A stretch of 64,000 nt of DNA from Rapana venosa (GCA_028751875.1 CM054135.1:10602631-10666630); one strand, 5' to 3'; counted from the first letter of the stretch, positions 1 to 12,549 are shown. Made by a program: numbers and translations. The notes: generated by a model not told the origin, from the letters alone.

Positions 1-98
1 TGGAGGGGGGGGGTATGGAAAGAAAAGTAGGTGTTTTGTGTGGTGGGGGGGGGGGTGGGGTGATATCGCAATCGCACATGTGTTTTAATGGGGGGGGG

Positions 99-133
99 AG
101 AGAAGACAGAGAGAGACAGAGACAGGACACAGA

Positions 134-202
<69 letters not shown>

Positions 203-219
203 AGAGGAGAGAGAGAGAA
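99..219. repeat. (GA)n microsatellite
   Basis: An almost pure GA run, interrupted by ACAGA and GGAGA variants. It keeps several frames open and accounts for all apparent ORFs here. The flanking sequence to about 460 shows no gene. Confidence 0.95.
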
Positions 220-463
220 CTTCGTCAGGAGATGGCAAAGGACATAATTGTAGTTCACACTTGTCATCTCCCTTTACGAAAGAAACCTGACAAGCCGAAA
301 TTTGTCAAGTCAAAAACACTGAAATCATCCATTGAAAGGCAGTTACAATACCGACAACTAATGTTTTAAATTTTTGATTTAATTATGACAATAAGAAACC
401 CCCATCCATGGGGGGTTTTTTTTAACATCCCTCCCACCTTCCATTTGCCAATTTCCCCCTCCG

Positions 464-506
<43 letters not shown>

Positions 507-527
507 ATCCACACACACACACACAAT
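464..527. repeat. poly-C run followed by (CA)n
   Basis: A run of about 43 C followed by ATC and a short CA run. Similar poly-C or poly-G runs recur at 1789-1815, 3012-3045, 3370-3392, 12032-12048, 16791-16814, 20868-20888, 22365-22397, 23912-23929, 33247-33272, 35443-35461 and 38596-38612. Their exact lengths are likely assembly-sensitive. A degraded antisense SINE-1 piece (about 545-600) follows; 600-1000 shows nothing else. Confidence 0.9.
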
Positions 528-1000
528 GATGGCCTTCTCTTACAAAAAAGCACAGGTTTTAACGTTTGCGCAAGATGTTCTGCGTTCGTTGGCACACGTT
601 GGCATGCTGTTATGTATGGTTAGATTGATAACTAGGATGGCGTTCTTCTCTGTTCAGCAACATTGTATGAATGGTTAAATCAAAAGTGGCAGGAATGGTC
701 AGACTCAGGAATGATTCTAAACCAAACAAAGGCATCAACAACAACTACTTGGTTCAAAGAGACTATATATAAAGTTTCAAAATGTTAATTTGCCGACCAA
801 AATCCAAAGACATAAATATTGACTGAAATTAACCCGATGACCTATGGCAAACTTTGGACCTTCAGTTCAAGCCGCTCGTGCTGTTTATATCCCTGGGGAC
901 CTCAGAAGAGTTCAAAACTTATATTTTATTGTGTGCGTTACATGGCATCTCCACTCTCTACAGAAGCTGTGCTTATGTTCGGATAAACAAAACAAAAACG

Positions 1001-1041
<41 letters not shown>

Positions 1042-1287
1042 TTTATTTTGTTTTGTCTTCCTCGTTTGTTTGGTTCGTTGTTTGTATCATGATGGATATT
1101 TTTTCAAGATTCTTGAATTATTTGAATTGTATGGTTTAATATTTTTGGGTTTTTTTGTTTTGTTTTTAATTCCATGTATGCATATGTTATTGTCTTTTCT
1201 TGTTTGATTTGTATAGTTTACCATAGATTAGGTTTTTTATTCTATGTCTGCATATACGTTATCTTTTTTTCTCTCGCTTTTTTTTCT

Positions 1288-1382
1288 TTAGATAGATGGC
1301 TTGATGAAAAAAAAGCAAATGCACTGCTTATTCAATGTACCATCTGAAAATAAAAGTTTGACTTTGACTTGACTTTGACTTC
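1288..1382 (+). repeat. REP-8 dispersed repeat, 3' end with TTGAC tail
   Basis: Shares the string from GATGGCTTGATGA through a self-complementary AAGCAAATGC/GCTT block to TACCATCTG and an ATAAAA, then a TTGACTTTGACTTGAC tail. Longer copies lie at 49483-49650 and 51208-51370, both on the plus strand. The tail repeats TGACT-type pentamers, as in retroposons with simple-repeat tails. No coding capacity is visible. Confidence 0.75.
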
Positions 1383-1545
1383 ACACACACACACACATAC
1401 ACACCTCAGAATAGCTAAGCTTAAGATTGATCAAAGATGAATAAATTCAAAAATAAAAAGTTTTTCATTATTTGCATGACAATTCTACAAGTCAGGGTTT
1501 TGATCAAGTGAACACACGTAAACACACACACACACACACACACAC

Positions 1546-1642
1546 CGAGGTCCGTGTGGGAACGCTCGCAGAACATCTTGTGCGCATGTTAAAAACCGTT
1601 CCGCTTTTCGGAAAAGTAGGCCATTGTGTGCCGGTGGGAAAC
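1546..1642 (+). repeat. SINE-1 fragment
   Basis: Matches the SINE-1 body (CGCAGAACATCTTG, then GTAGGCCATTGTGTGCCGG). It is truncated at both ends and runs directly into a REP-7 fragment. Confidence 0.8.
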
Positions 1643-1644
1643 AA

Positions 1645-1737
1645 GGGAGATAGAGGAGAGGGAATTCCTAGCACAGAATTTCCAGAAGGTGGACATGCTG
1701 ACAGGCCCCTGGTATCCCCACAGGGAATGGGAATCTT
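1645..1737 (+). repeat. REP-7 dispersed repeat, 3' hairpin end
   Basis: Contains GGAATTCCTAGCACAGAAT and an imperfect hairpin CCCTG-GTATCCCCA-CAGGG. Related copies are at 44758-44990 (minus) and 53150-53345 (plus). Confidence 0.7.
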
Positions 1738-1855
1738 CAACACATAAATTAGTAAGTACTGAAATTATTTATAACAAAACCAAACACCCCCCCCCCCCCC
1801 CCCCCCCCACCCCCCACCCAAAAAAAAACAAAAAAACCCAGTTAATTCTTCCCCA

Positions 1856-2075
1856 AAAGTCCTTCGGATGAGACTATAAACCAAGGCCGAGTGCAAACAC
1901 AACAGAACATCTTGGGCACACATTAAATCCTGTATCTTTCGTAAGAGTAGGCCATTGTGTGCCAGTGGGAACAGATGACAAAATTGACAAAACCGCATAC
2001 ACACGGGGACTAGATGTAAACAAGCACATTAGTGCTTATTCCATTATCCTCGATTAAAAAAAAAAAATTTAATAA
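1856..2075 (+). repeat. SINE-1, 5'-truncated copy
   Basis: Begins at the GTCCTTCGGATGAGACTATAA block. It continues through the body and the terminal hairpin AAGCAC-ATTA-GTGCTT (2022-2037) to CCATTATCCTCGAT and an A-rich tail. The tRNA-like head is missing. Confidence 0.85.
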
Positions 2076-2231
2076 AAAAGTTTGAGATAGCCACTCAATC
2101 TTCCTCTCCCGCTTTTGTTGTTGGTTTTTATTGTTTTGTTTCTTTTTGTTTGTTTGTTTGGTTGGGTTTTTTTAAGATTACTTTTGAAAATTAAACATGG
2201 TAGTTTATAATTATTTTATACCCTGAAATAA

Positions 2232-2240
2232 GAAAAAAAA
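2232..2240 (-). terminator. Pol III T-run terminator of the tRNA gene
   Basis: Eight T on the minus strand, about 6 nt past the discriminator base; the standard Pol III stop signal. Confidence 0.85.
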
Positions 2241-2245
2241 TTACG

Positions 2246-2319
2246 TGGCCCACATGGGGGTCGAACCCACGACCTCCGCGTTATCAGCACGGCGCTCTAA
2301 CCAACTGAGCTAATGGGCC
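2246..2319 (-). tRNA. tRNA-Ile (anticodon GAU)
   Basis: A 74-nt cloverleaf on the minus strand. The acceptor stem GGCCCAT pairs with GTGGGCC, with discriminator A. The D stem GCTC/GAGC, anticodon stem CCGTG/CGCGG and T stem GTGGG/CCCAT (with one G-T pair) are all intact. The anticodon loop is CTGATAA, so the anticodon is GAT. An A box (TAGCTCAGTTGG) and B box (GGTTCGACC) are present, and a T8 Pol III terminator lies just downstream (plus-strand A run 2233-2240). No intron. It looks like a functional gene, not a SINE head, because there is no SINE body behind it. Metazoan Ile genes mostly carry AAT, so GAT is less usual. Confidence 0.93.
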
Positions 2320-3090
2320 ATCGTTACCCTTCAACAAATTAAAAATAATATAACAGTAATATTTTATGTAGTTCTGCGCCAAGTGTGCCATGTTCAAGTT
2401 TCATACTTTAAGCAAGATCGTTTATTGATATGCTGTTTTGATAAGAGTTACACATATCAAAGAAAGACACAACAGCTATTTTTAAAGCGGCAGTCAGCTA
2501 TAAAGCAAAATTCCCTGGCTCTCTGCCCTGTGAGGTTTCCTTTCTTCACTGTTTGTTTATTTCTTTTCAAATCTGTTTTTGGCAGTGATAAGGGTGTTGT
2601 GTTTGTTTTACTGTTGCATTTTTTATGTACATACTGCCTATGCTGTTGTTGTTATTGATGTTAGCCTAGGCCTATGGCGCTCTTCTACTGCTAGGCCTAG
2701 TGGGAGATCAGTTTCCCGCCTCTCGCTGCTACTGTTATTACGAATAATGGTACGTAACCTATACACTCCATTTCCCAGACCAATTGGAAAGTTATCTCCC
2801 TTAGACTGGTTGGGCGAGCACCCGCTGCCCGCCAGTATGACTTTATTAGTATCTTTACCACAGATAATAAGAATATCTCTCAGAAAAAGTGTATGTTTTT
2901 TATGGCTATTTTGTTGTTGTTTTGTTTTGTGTAGTGTTTTGTGTTTCTTTTTTAAACTGTTGCTTAGGCCCCTTATAGTACATGGAATTTTTAATTAAAC
3001 TGGTGGAGAAAAGGTGGGGGGGAGGGGGGGGGGGGGGGGGGGGGGTCCCATAAGATTTTTTTGTAACGAGTTATTCAACAATTGTTTGTT
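2320..3090. other. Gene-free stretch with poly-G and (TG)n
   Basis: No supported gene. The open frames are AT-rich and lack splice or family signals. A G-run lies at about 3012-3045 and (TG)n at about 3094-3129. Confidence 0.6.
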
Positions 3091-3129
<39 letters not shown>

Positions 3130-3372
3130 TGTGAGGCAAAACCTTGTTCAGGTGGATAGATAGTTGATTAGGATTTTACCCAGATAAATGGCAAAGCAGA
3201 ATAAAGTAATAAAGAGCATGCAATTTGTGGCTATAAAATCTAAAAGCATTGATAAAAACCACTTGCCATTTAAGTCATCATAACTGTATGTTTCCCAAAG
3301 TTGGAATTGCCACAGAACAAAAAACAGTGACATGTGCAAAAGTGAACATCAGCCAAGAAACTACCCCACACC

Positions 3373-3403
<31 letters not shown>

Positions 3404-3419
3404 AAAAAAAAAAAAAGGG

Positions 3420-3960
3420 AGTCGGTGCTGGGTAGCTTTCTCCCCAGTGTAAATTTAAACAAAACAACTTCGAATGCCATTCAAAGAACAACAATTAAGA
3501 AAAAAGATACCATAAAACCTGTTTCTGTTGAGCTTCTCCTACACTTCTGGCCTGAGGTGATTTCCTCAAAAGATCCAGGTTGGAAAAAATTTACCTTTCC
3601 AAGTGAAGTGTCGTTGAGCATAGGATTTTGGTGGTGATCACCACCCTGGGTATGTGAATCAATAGAGGGCTTAGTAGGTGGTGTCCTATGTATATTAGCT
3701 CTAAACAGGCACCACTGAACACCACCAAAGTGACCCAGCAGCAGTGCAAGGCTCTCCAGTTGGTAACCCATAGCGACCTGTGACATTGAGGGACTCCCTA
3801 CGGACTTCTGACTCTGAGGATGCGACATAAAAAAAACCACACAACTGGATATGGCTGGGGAAGAGAGATTGAAATGAGTGGCATGGAAACAGCAAGGCAG
3901 AAACATAACAGAAAAATGATACAGGAAAAAGAAAATCATCATCTATCACTGTAAACGTGT
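3420..3960. other. Unidentified stretch with moderate open frame on minus strand
   Basis: A 153-residue open frame on the minus strand (3942-3481) overlaps another minus-strand frame. Neither matches a family I recognise. The base composition is more balanced than its surroundings, so this could be a fragment of an old transposon or processed gene. It starts with a run of F/L residues from an A-rich tract and shows no splice-site support. Confidence 0.3.
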
Positions 3961-4054
3961 GTCTCAGATGTCCAAAAATAAAGAGTTGAACCCAACCACC
4001 TGAAATTCACCATGTTCTATCCAGGTGCTGTCTGGTCAATTAAGGGTGGAGATT

Positions 4055-4125
4055 TAATAATAATAATAATAATAATAATAATATATGGAATTTATATAGT
4101 GCTGAATCTTGTAAAAAAAAAAAAA
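4055..4125 (+). repeat. (AAT)n plus REP-9 fragment
   Basis: About nine AAT units followed by GGAATTTATATAGTGCTGAATCTTGTAAA cut short. The same block recurs at 4548-4600 and 51392-51450, the latter also behind an (AAT)n run. Confidence 0.7.
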
Positions 4126-4184
4126 AAAACAACCACCAAATCGAAGCGATTGCACTCAAATCATTTACACGCATGCAATTTTTT

Positions 4185-4442
4185 AATGATCTTCGAGGTC
4201 ACCTTCAAGTGCAGACCTGCCAGTGCCTTAATTAATTCCCTTCGTGTATAAATGCAGATCAAATATGCACGTTAAAAATCCCATACTTCATGCCAGCGTT
4301 TGGCGTGTTATGGAAACCCTAACATATGCAACATACATCTGTGAAGTTGGAATGCAACTACCTTCATGGAGGGCAGATAGGGCCACTTATGCAAAATCTC
4401 ACCATGGGTGAACCTCGGAGCTCTAGCTGAGGAACAAAAACG
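4185..4442 (+). repeat. SINE-2, near full-length body
   Basis: Runs from TGCAGACCTGCCAGTG through GCGTTTGGCGTGTTA and TTGGAATGCAACTACC. It ends in a 3' hairpin, CCTCGG-AGCTCTAG-CTGAGG, followed by AACAAAAACG. This is the most frequent repeat of the window after SINE-1. Confidence 0.8.
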
Positions 4443-4769
4443 AAACAAAGAAACAAAGAGTTCACACACATGTTATACAGTGAAAACAAATGCAAGCCGA
4501 GGGTTAAGACGACAACATACAGCTCAGGCAGGGTAGAGTAAAACTGATTAATAACGATGATATAGCGCTGAATCTTGTAAAGCAAACCTTCTAAGCAGAT
4601 CACCAGTCACCACACTAAACAACCCAGAAACTGGGTTCCACCTGACTGCATGCAATACACTGTGATCTATATTCCCAACAATGGCTAGTATCCTCCAGCC
4701 ATTCAGCATTGAGCCTGAACCCATATTGCACAGGTGTATGTGTGTGTATGCAGGTAGGCATGTGTGCAT

Positions 4770-4945
4770 GTGTTTATTCTTTACTTTGAGGATCATGGAA
4801 TAAGCACTCATGTGCTTTTTTTACATCCGGAGGAGTCGAATGTGATGCGTTTTGTTAAATTTTGTCATTCATTCCCACAGACAGGCAATGTCCTACTCTT
4901 TCGAAAAAGTAGAACAGGTTTTAACATGTGCACAAGATGTGTGTG
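4770..4945 (-). repeat. SINE-1, 5'-truncated, antisense
   Basis: Reverse-complement copy with hairpin AAGCACATGAGTGCTT and the terminal block CATGATCCTCAAAG. The body is diverged, and (TG)n lies at its truncated end. Confidence 0.8.
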
Positions 4946-5264
4946 TGTGTGTGTATGTGTTTATTTATTTAATTTATTTATTTAGTGTGTGTGCATGTGT
5001 GCATAAGACTGATACTCATAAAACTTGCATTGACCTTCACTTAACAAACATATCAAATGGATTGAAAGGCAGTTCCTCTAGTTCACCAATTCATATTCAA
5101 ACCATGTGCACAGGTTTGAAGCAACCCCCCTCCCCACCATTTATTCAAAGCAAACAAAATGTGACTTCACTTGCAGTTGACAAGACTTAGCTTTGAGGTC
5201 TTTTTGCTATCATTGCAAGTTTTTCTCCTTTTTTTGTTGTTGCTGTTGTTTTTAAATATTAAAC

Positions 5265-5335
5265 GGTGGTGAAAAACAGTCACATACACAAAAATCTCAC
5301 CATCTGTGAACCTGTGGAGCGTACAGAACGCAACA
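5265..5335 (+). repeat. SINE-2 3' fragment
   Basis: The terminal part (CAGTCACATACACAAAAATC through GTGAACC) just before the satellite array. Confidence 0.6.
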
Positions 5336-5391
5336 ACAAAAGAGGGGAAAAAAAGGAAGATAGCAAACCATAGTAGATGTTCAGCTTGTGT

Positions 5392-7085
5392 AACCCCCAG
5401 CTTAGAGGATATCTAACCATGAGAGTTGTGTCAGCTGTGGTAACACACTCTAAAAGGAGATCAAACCATGATAATTGTGTCAGCTGTGGCTGTTGTGTGT
5501 ACCCAGTCTTAAAGGATATCAAACCATGATAATTGTGTCAGCTGTGTGTACCCAGTCTTAGAGGATACCAAACCATGATAGTTGTGTCAGCTGTGTGTAC
5601 CCAGTCTTAAAGGATACCAAACCATGATAGATGTGTCAGCTGTGTGTACCCAGTCTTAGAGGATATCAAACCATGATAGTTGTGTCAGCTGTGTGTACCC
5701 AGTCTTAAAGGATACCAAACCATGATAGATGTGTCAGCTGTGTGTACCCAGTCTTAGAGGATATCAAACCATGACAGTTGTGTCAGCTGTGTGTACCCAG
5801 TCTTAGAGGATATCAAACCATGACAGTTGTGTCAGCTGTGTGTACCCAGTCTTAGAGGATATCAAACCATGATAGATGTGTCAGCTGTGTGTACCCAGTC
5901 TTAGAGGATATCAAACCATGATAGTTGTGTCAGCTGTGTGTACCCAGTCTTAAAGGATACCAAACCATGATAGTTGTGTCAGCTGTGTGTACCCAGTCTT
6001 AGAGGATATCAAACCATGATAGTTGTGTCAGCTGTGGCTGCTCTGTGTACCCAGTCTTAGAGGATATCAAACCATGATAGTTGTGTCAGCTGTGTGTACC
6101 CAGTCTTAAAGGATATCAAACCATGATAGTTGTGTCAGCTGTGTGTACCCAGTCTTAGAGGATATAAAACCACGATAGTTGTGTCAGCTGTGGCTGCTCT
6201 GTGTACCCAGTCTTAGAGGATATCAAACCATGATAGTTGTGTCAGCTGTGTGTACCCAGTCTTAGAGGATATCAAACCACGATAGTTGTGTCAGCTGTGT
6301 GTACCCAGTCTTAGAGGATATCAAACCATGATAGTTGTGTCAGCTGTGTGTACCCAGTCTTAAAGGATACCAAACCATGATAGATGTGTCAGCTGTGTGT
6401 ACCCAGTCTTAAAGGATATCAAACCATGATAGTTGTGTCAGCTGTGGCTGTTGTGTGTACCCAGTCTTAGAGGATACCAAACCATGATAGTTGTGTCAGC
6501 TGTGTGTACCCAGTCTTAAAGGATATCAAACCATGATAGTTGTGTCAGCTGTGTGTACCCAGTCTTAGAGGATATCAAACCATGATAGTTGTGTCAGCTG
6601 TGTGTACCCAGTCTTAAAGGATATCAAACCATGATAGTTGTGTCAGCTGTGTGTACCCAGTCTTAGAGGATATCAAACCATGATAGTTGTGTCAGCTGTG
6701 GCTGTTGTGTGTACCCAGTCTTAAAGGATACCAAACCATGATAGATGTGTCAGCTGTGTGTACCCAGTCTTAGAGGATATCAAACCATGATAGTTGTGTC
6801 AGCTGTGGCTGTTGTGTGTACCCAGTCTTAAAGGATATCAAACCATGATAGTTGTGTCAGCTGTGTGTACCCAGTCTTAGAGGATATCAAACCATGATAG
6901 TTGTGTCAGCTGTGTGTACCCAGTCTTAGAGGATATCAAACCATGATAGTTGTGTCAGCTGTGTGTACCCAGTCTTAAAGGATATCAAACCATGATAATT
7001 GTGTCAGCTGTGTGTACCCAGTCTTAGAGGATACCAAACCATGATAGTTGTGTCAGCTGTGGCTGTTGTGTGTACCCAGTCTTGT
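5392..7085. repeat. 49-bp-unit satellite array (about 34 units)
   Basis: A head-to-tail array of a 49-bp unit containing TGTGTACCCAGTCTTAGAGG, ATATCAAACCATGATAG and TTGTGTCAGC. Most units carry an EcoRV site (GATATC). Linked variants recur: AAAGG with ATACC and GATAGATG, or AGAGG with ATATC and GATAGTTG. A longer unit of about 58 bp adds GGCTGTTG or GGCTGCTC after CAGCTGT. The first units (5392-5520) and a relic at 7165-7200 are diverged. No ORF spans it. The units are direct repeats without unique spacers, so this is not a CRISPR array. Confidence 0.96.
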
Positions 7086-7994
7086 GCAGACCTTTAGTGA
7101 ACAGTCTAAGTCAGCGAACCATCTCCTGCGAGTCACAAATGTGTTTTTGTTGTTGTTTTTAATTATCAAACCATGACAGTTCCGTCAGGTGTGGGATGGC
7201 CTTCTCCTAGCTTGTTGTGTTGCAGCACGTCAGTGAACAGTTTGTCAGTCAACTGTCGCCCGAGTGTCACACATTCACCCATCACATCTACCACCTCCAA
7301 TACACAGAGCAGTTGACTTTATATTGAAAAACAACAGTTTATTAGGCCAAAGAGCAAAAAAGATGGTAAAACAGAGAGAAGAACAAATGTCCATCTCTGT
7401 AACGTACGGTCCATGGCCAGAAGAAACTGGAGGGGGGGGGGGAGGGGGGGAAGGAGGAAGATCCGAACTGGTTCTATGTACAAGTGCATAGCCCAAGTGA
7501 TACAGTCAGAATGCCAAGCATGGCACACAAGGAGTTGGCGTAATGCCACATCCAGGCTTATACACATGCAATGGTCCGTCGACTGGTTATAAAAGCTAAC
7601 TTTAAAAAATAAAACAAATAGAGCACATATAAATTCAAAAAAGAAAAAAAGCTACCAGTATTTTTACAACGACATGTTATTTAAGCAGTCTGACTCTGCT
7701 GAAGTAAATAACAGGGAGGAAAAAAAAAAGCACATCCCTGTAGTCTCGGCCTGGCTTTACCACTATCTGTTCCGTCTCAAAGAGTTTTTGTCTGTCAGAC
7801 TGGACAGGGAGTGAAACTGCAGAGTGAACTTCTGAACTGACACCGTTTGTTACCCACAGCAACACTTGGCTTTGGTGTAGGTTCTCCAAGAGAGGTCAGT
7901 GCTGGCCCCTTTGCAAGTAACACTAACAGCCCTGCTCTCCCCTGGATAACTTCGTCAAAGCTGGGTCCGGTTGACACTGTAAGAAATCTTTTTT

Positions 7995-8105
7995 TTGCCT
8001 ATGTTCCTCGACTAGAGCTCTGAGATTCACCAAAGGTGAGATTTTGCGTACACGACTTTTTTTTCTGCACACCACGGAGGTAGCCACATTCCGACTTTGG
8101 GGACT
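7995..8105 (-). repeat. SINE-2 3' end, antisense
   Basis: Plus strand reads TTCCTCGACTAGAGCTCTGAG, GTGAGATTTTGCGTA and GTAGCCACATTCCGACTTT, the reverse complement of the SINE-2 3' end. Confidence 0.8.
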
Positions 8106-9996
8106 GTGCGTAATGAAGAACAGTCTCACCACAGAGAAAAGAGCCCCCTTTGCACTAGAAAAGAGACCTGCTTTTGTGTTCAGAATACCACCGATAAATC
8201 TGCATGTATACCAAGCATGCAAATGAACAGAAAAAAACACTTGGAAAAATATGAAGAGCTCTGTTTAGTACCTTTGCTTCTTCGTTTGAGAGATTTGATG
8301 ATATTCAGAATTCTGCTTGACACTCATGCAATTTTGAAGGTGAAATTCTTTTTTAACCGTAACATGAGACTTTTTTCCTTGGCAAAGTGTGTTTCTTTGA
8401 ATGCAAACTATTGTCAGCATCATCAGCTGTTCCAATCTGGTGTACGTCTGATGAATCTACCCAGGGTGCAAGAGTCAAGTGACTTCATGGACTTCAAACT
8501 GCACACACCCCTCCACCTCCAAGCGAGTGTTGAAATGAATCCCAGTTATCTGTACAAATGGTGCAGGGGGAAGTTTGAACACCACACTGACCATTACAGT
8601 TTCACTCTCTAATTCACACTGGCTGTTGACAAAGACTCTTGAGAGGAAACTTACAAATGATAAGACAGACTGCAGACTCAACAGGCAAGTATTTACTCAA
8701 CAGTCTCTATATAAATATATACACATCCACTAGTGCCTATAGACATAGCTCCATGGTGTGTACCATTGCTCTCCTTCAAGATACAATGACACTATGGTAC
8801 AGAAACATTTCGTATAACATACACATACATTTATACACAAAAACCGTTTAAAAAAAGAAAGAAAAAAGCAAGGCCTCAAGCACTCGTTCCTGATGAATGT
8901 AAAAGTTCTCCAAACAATCTAAGCACTATGTACAAAAAACAGGCAGTCCATCTTAGATCCTGGAATGTTGTTCTTCCACACCAGCAAAACATCTCCCTTC
9001 AGATACAGATATATATTATATGTCGCCGTGAGTTATAACAGTAACAAGTGTTTTCATTTTTTGAAAAAAAAACAAAACAAATTCAACAGGAAAAGAAAGC
9101 CCATCTTCAAAAGAAAACCCCACACATTCTTTCTGATTCTGTCACGATTCAAACACTGTCCTTCTGCTGCAGCAGACTTCAAAGAAGATCAGCAAGAGAG
9201 AGAAAGAAAAACAAGTATTGATCCTGTTACCCTGTTGAGCAAATGTAGAAACTTGGAGAAAAAAAGAAGAGAAAATGCTATGTCTGTATATATATTTGAG
9301 TCAAGTTTCAAACATCAAGAAATGTTAGCATAGTGCCTTGCTGTAAACAATGAGTGTAAGCAGTTTTCAGCATATATCCAAGTACTGACAGTACCCCCTC
9401 ACCACTAAAAATGAAAAAAATATATTAAAAAAAAGAAAGAAAAAAAGGAAGAAAGAAAGGAAAAAAAGGAAGAAAGAAAGGGAAAAAAATGTATGGCCAT
9501 GTGATTTCTTAGCAACGAAATCATGAAATTTACTCTTTTGCTCTGTAGATATCAAAAGTTATCTCTTTCTGTCAAAAAGTTCTCCATAAGGGTTTTTGCC
9601 TCTTAGTGTATCAAAAAGTATTGGTATCCTCTCTCTCTCTCTAGTTTTCTTGTGTGTGTGTTTTTTTGTGTGTGTGTTTCTTTTTGGTTTTGTTTTGATT
9701 TCTGTTCAGTGTATTACCACCAATAAATGCCCACAAGCACAATTTTTTTTAAATTACCTAAATAAATGCCCATTGACATATCCTGTTTTAAAACGATGCA
9801 TTTGCTTTCAAATCTTGAGACCCCATGAAAAGATCAGTTTCTGTTTCTTGTGGACACAGAAATGGACCATGACTCTTCTCCACCTTCACCATGACAGTTT
9901 AAAAACTCATCAGGTCTTTTTTCAAACTCAAATTCCATTCGTCCAATTTTTTTCTTCTACAGCAAAATCTTGCTCTGAAAAAAAGTATAATTTACA

Positions 9997-10027
<31 letters not shown>

Positions 10028-11101
10028 GATTTTAAAAAAATATTGAATAACATCTCTAAGTTAAGAGGTAGAATTGAAACTTATAAAAAAAAAAAGTGTA
10101 TGTGAGATGAAAAGTGCAATTATTGAGCATCTATGAGCATGAAGGTGTTCTTTCTTCCTTCCTTCCTTCCTTCCTTTCTTTCTTTCTGTTTTGAAAGTTC
10201 CATGGAAAATGAAAACATAAACAAAGCAATTTTCATGAAAAAGTCAAATTCAATAGAACAAACAGAAATCTCTCTTTCTCACACACACACCCCCACGCAC
10301 GCACACACGCACGCACACACACACACACACGCACACACCTGACTCATTTATCATCCCTAAATATAGACATTACCAATTACCACTCAAGAGGGTGTGTTGG
10401 GGAGGGGGGTTCCTCTGCTTTCCTTTCTTTTTTTTGGGTATTTTTATAACTAATGCATTACTACTCAGCTGATATTCTCAACACGAGCACACACAAGAGA
10501 AATGCTACTTGTTTACAACCATATCTGGAACCATAAACATTTTCCAGATATACACCATCAATCCAAAAATAAAACAAGTCAAGAAATACATTTTTTTTTA
10601 AAGCAAAGGCAGTCTATAACACCCTGTCTTTTCACAAGAGGTATCCATAATACATCTTCACAGAAGGCGCACCCCAGCAAAATTGCAAGCTCTGAGCATT
10701 CTTTTTGTTTAGTTTGCTTTTTGGCTTCATTTTGTTACCTTCAAGGGCCAAATTCTTGAGCGCACCATAAAATCATGGCACTGTTTACGCTTTTCAAGAA
10801 TCTCCAATGAATGACTTGAAATTTTGTCAGAAACAGTGATTAGTGATTGAGATTATCATTTTCATCTTCTGCATTTGTAACCTGAGGGATGGAAACAAAA
10901 TTCAACATGTGTAAAATTTGTAGTTGAATAACAAAAGAGGGATACCCTCTTCCTTGCAAGTGCTGAGCACCCTTAGTTAAAAAATGTATCTTTCACAGTG
11001 TGCGTGCCCATGAGCACGTACAATACAAAGTATAGCTACAGGCATTCCATTACAACAAAGAATGACTTGCCGAAAGAAAAAGAAAAGGCTTATGCAAAAC
11101 C

Positions 11102-11295
11102 ACTTTCACTCTAAGAGGCGTGTGTGTGTGTGGTGTGTGTGTGTGTGTGTGTTCAATTTTATGTGTGTGTGTGTTTTATCTTTTTTTTTAATTCTTTATA
11201 TCGAGGATAATGGAATATAGCACTAATGTGCTCTTTTACATCCAGTCCCAGTGTGTATGCAGTTTTGTAAATTCTGTCATCTGTTCCCATCTGTG

Positions 11296-11326
<31 letters not shown>

Positions 11327-11345
11327 TGTGTGTGTGGTGAGTGAG
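11102..11345 (-). repeat. SINE-1 3' end (antisense) inside TG-rich tract
   Basis: 11188-11300 is antisense SINE-1, from the tail (ATCGAGGATAATGGA) through the hairpin GAGCACATTAGTGC to the bases around CAGTCCCAGTGTG. (TG)n tracts lie on both sides. A GA/TG mosaic continues to about 11590. Confidence 0.75.
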
Positions 11346-12367
11346 AGAGAGAGAGAGAGGAGAGGAGAGAGAGAGGAGAAGGAGGAGGAGAGAGAGAGAG
11401 AAAAGGAGAGAGTGCATGCATGCATGTGTGAGTGTGTGTTTGTGGTGTCAGTCTGTCTGTGACTGTCTGACTCTGTGTGTGTGTTATGTGTGTGTGTGCG
11501 CGCGCGTGCGTGCGTGCATATGTGTGTCAGTCTGTCTGTGTGTGGTGTCAGTCTGTCTGTCTTTGAGTGTCTGTGTCTGTGTATGTGAGAGGCTAAATAG
11601 CTATGACCGACAAGCAATGTGTGCATTCTAGCTATTCAATGTCTGAGCAAAAAACAAAAGCAAATATCAGACCGTACTTCTTCACAAATTTTGTCAAGCA
11701 TGTAACAATATCAAGCCACATCATCCATTATTTATTATCACATTAACAAATTCACGCCACCTGTTCCCTTAGTGGATTATTCCCCTGCTGTGGTTTACAT
11801 GATGGTCTGTACAATAATAAACCTTCAGTTTCAGACCAAACCAAATTCACATTTAAAATTTTTTTTAATTTAATCTGAATTTTCAACAGTTTTGTCGTAT
11901 ATAGGTGGGTTGGGTTTTGGGGTTGTTGTATTTTCAAAAATAAACTAAGACAACAATTTTAACTCAATAACATTGGAAGCCCTAGGTGGGTTTTTTTCTG
12001 TAGGTCATTCATAACATCAAAAATAAACCCTCCCCCCCCCCCCCCCCCAACCCCATCAAAATAACTTTTTTAAAAACCCAAACAAACAAAACAAATCAAC
12101 CAAGAAAAAAACTTGGTTTGAACATGAAAACTGTTCATCATGCAAAATAGTTTGTTTTAATCAAAGAAAAATCTTTTAAAAGTTTTTTTTTTAGAAACCC
12201 AATGAAAAATGAAACAAACAAACAACCAGATTTCCAATCAAAACCTTTGTATGTAAGAGTAATCAGCAATATGGCTCTGTAACCCTGTACAATTCAAACT
12301 GGTACATAAAAGACAAAATTTTACATTAAAAAAACACACAACCAAATCACAATTGGCCCCACCATAA

Positions 12368-12368
<1 letters not shown>

Positions 12369-12448
<80 letters not shown>

Positions 12449-12516
12449 AAAGAGAGAGAGAGAGAGAGAGAGAGAGAAGGAGAGAGAGAGAGAGGAGAGA
12501 GAGAGGAGAGAGAGAT

Positions 12517-12549
<33 letters not shown>

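Noticed and set aside
3481..3942. 153-codon minus-strand frame
   Set aside because: No recognisable family, a homopolymer-driven start and no splice support; kept only as an unidentified stretch.
5392..7085. CRISPR-like array of evenly spaced repeats
   Set aside because: The units touch each other with no unique spacers; it is a eukaryotic satellite.
11159..11631. Frames of 96-155 codons rich in H/T/S or C/V
   Set aside because: Formed by TG, GA and SINE-1 antisense sequence.
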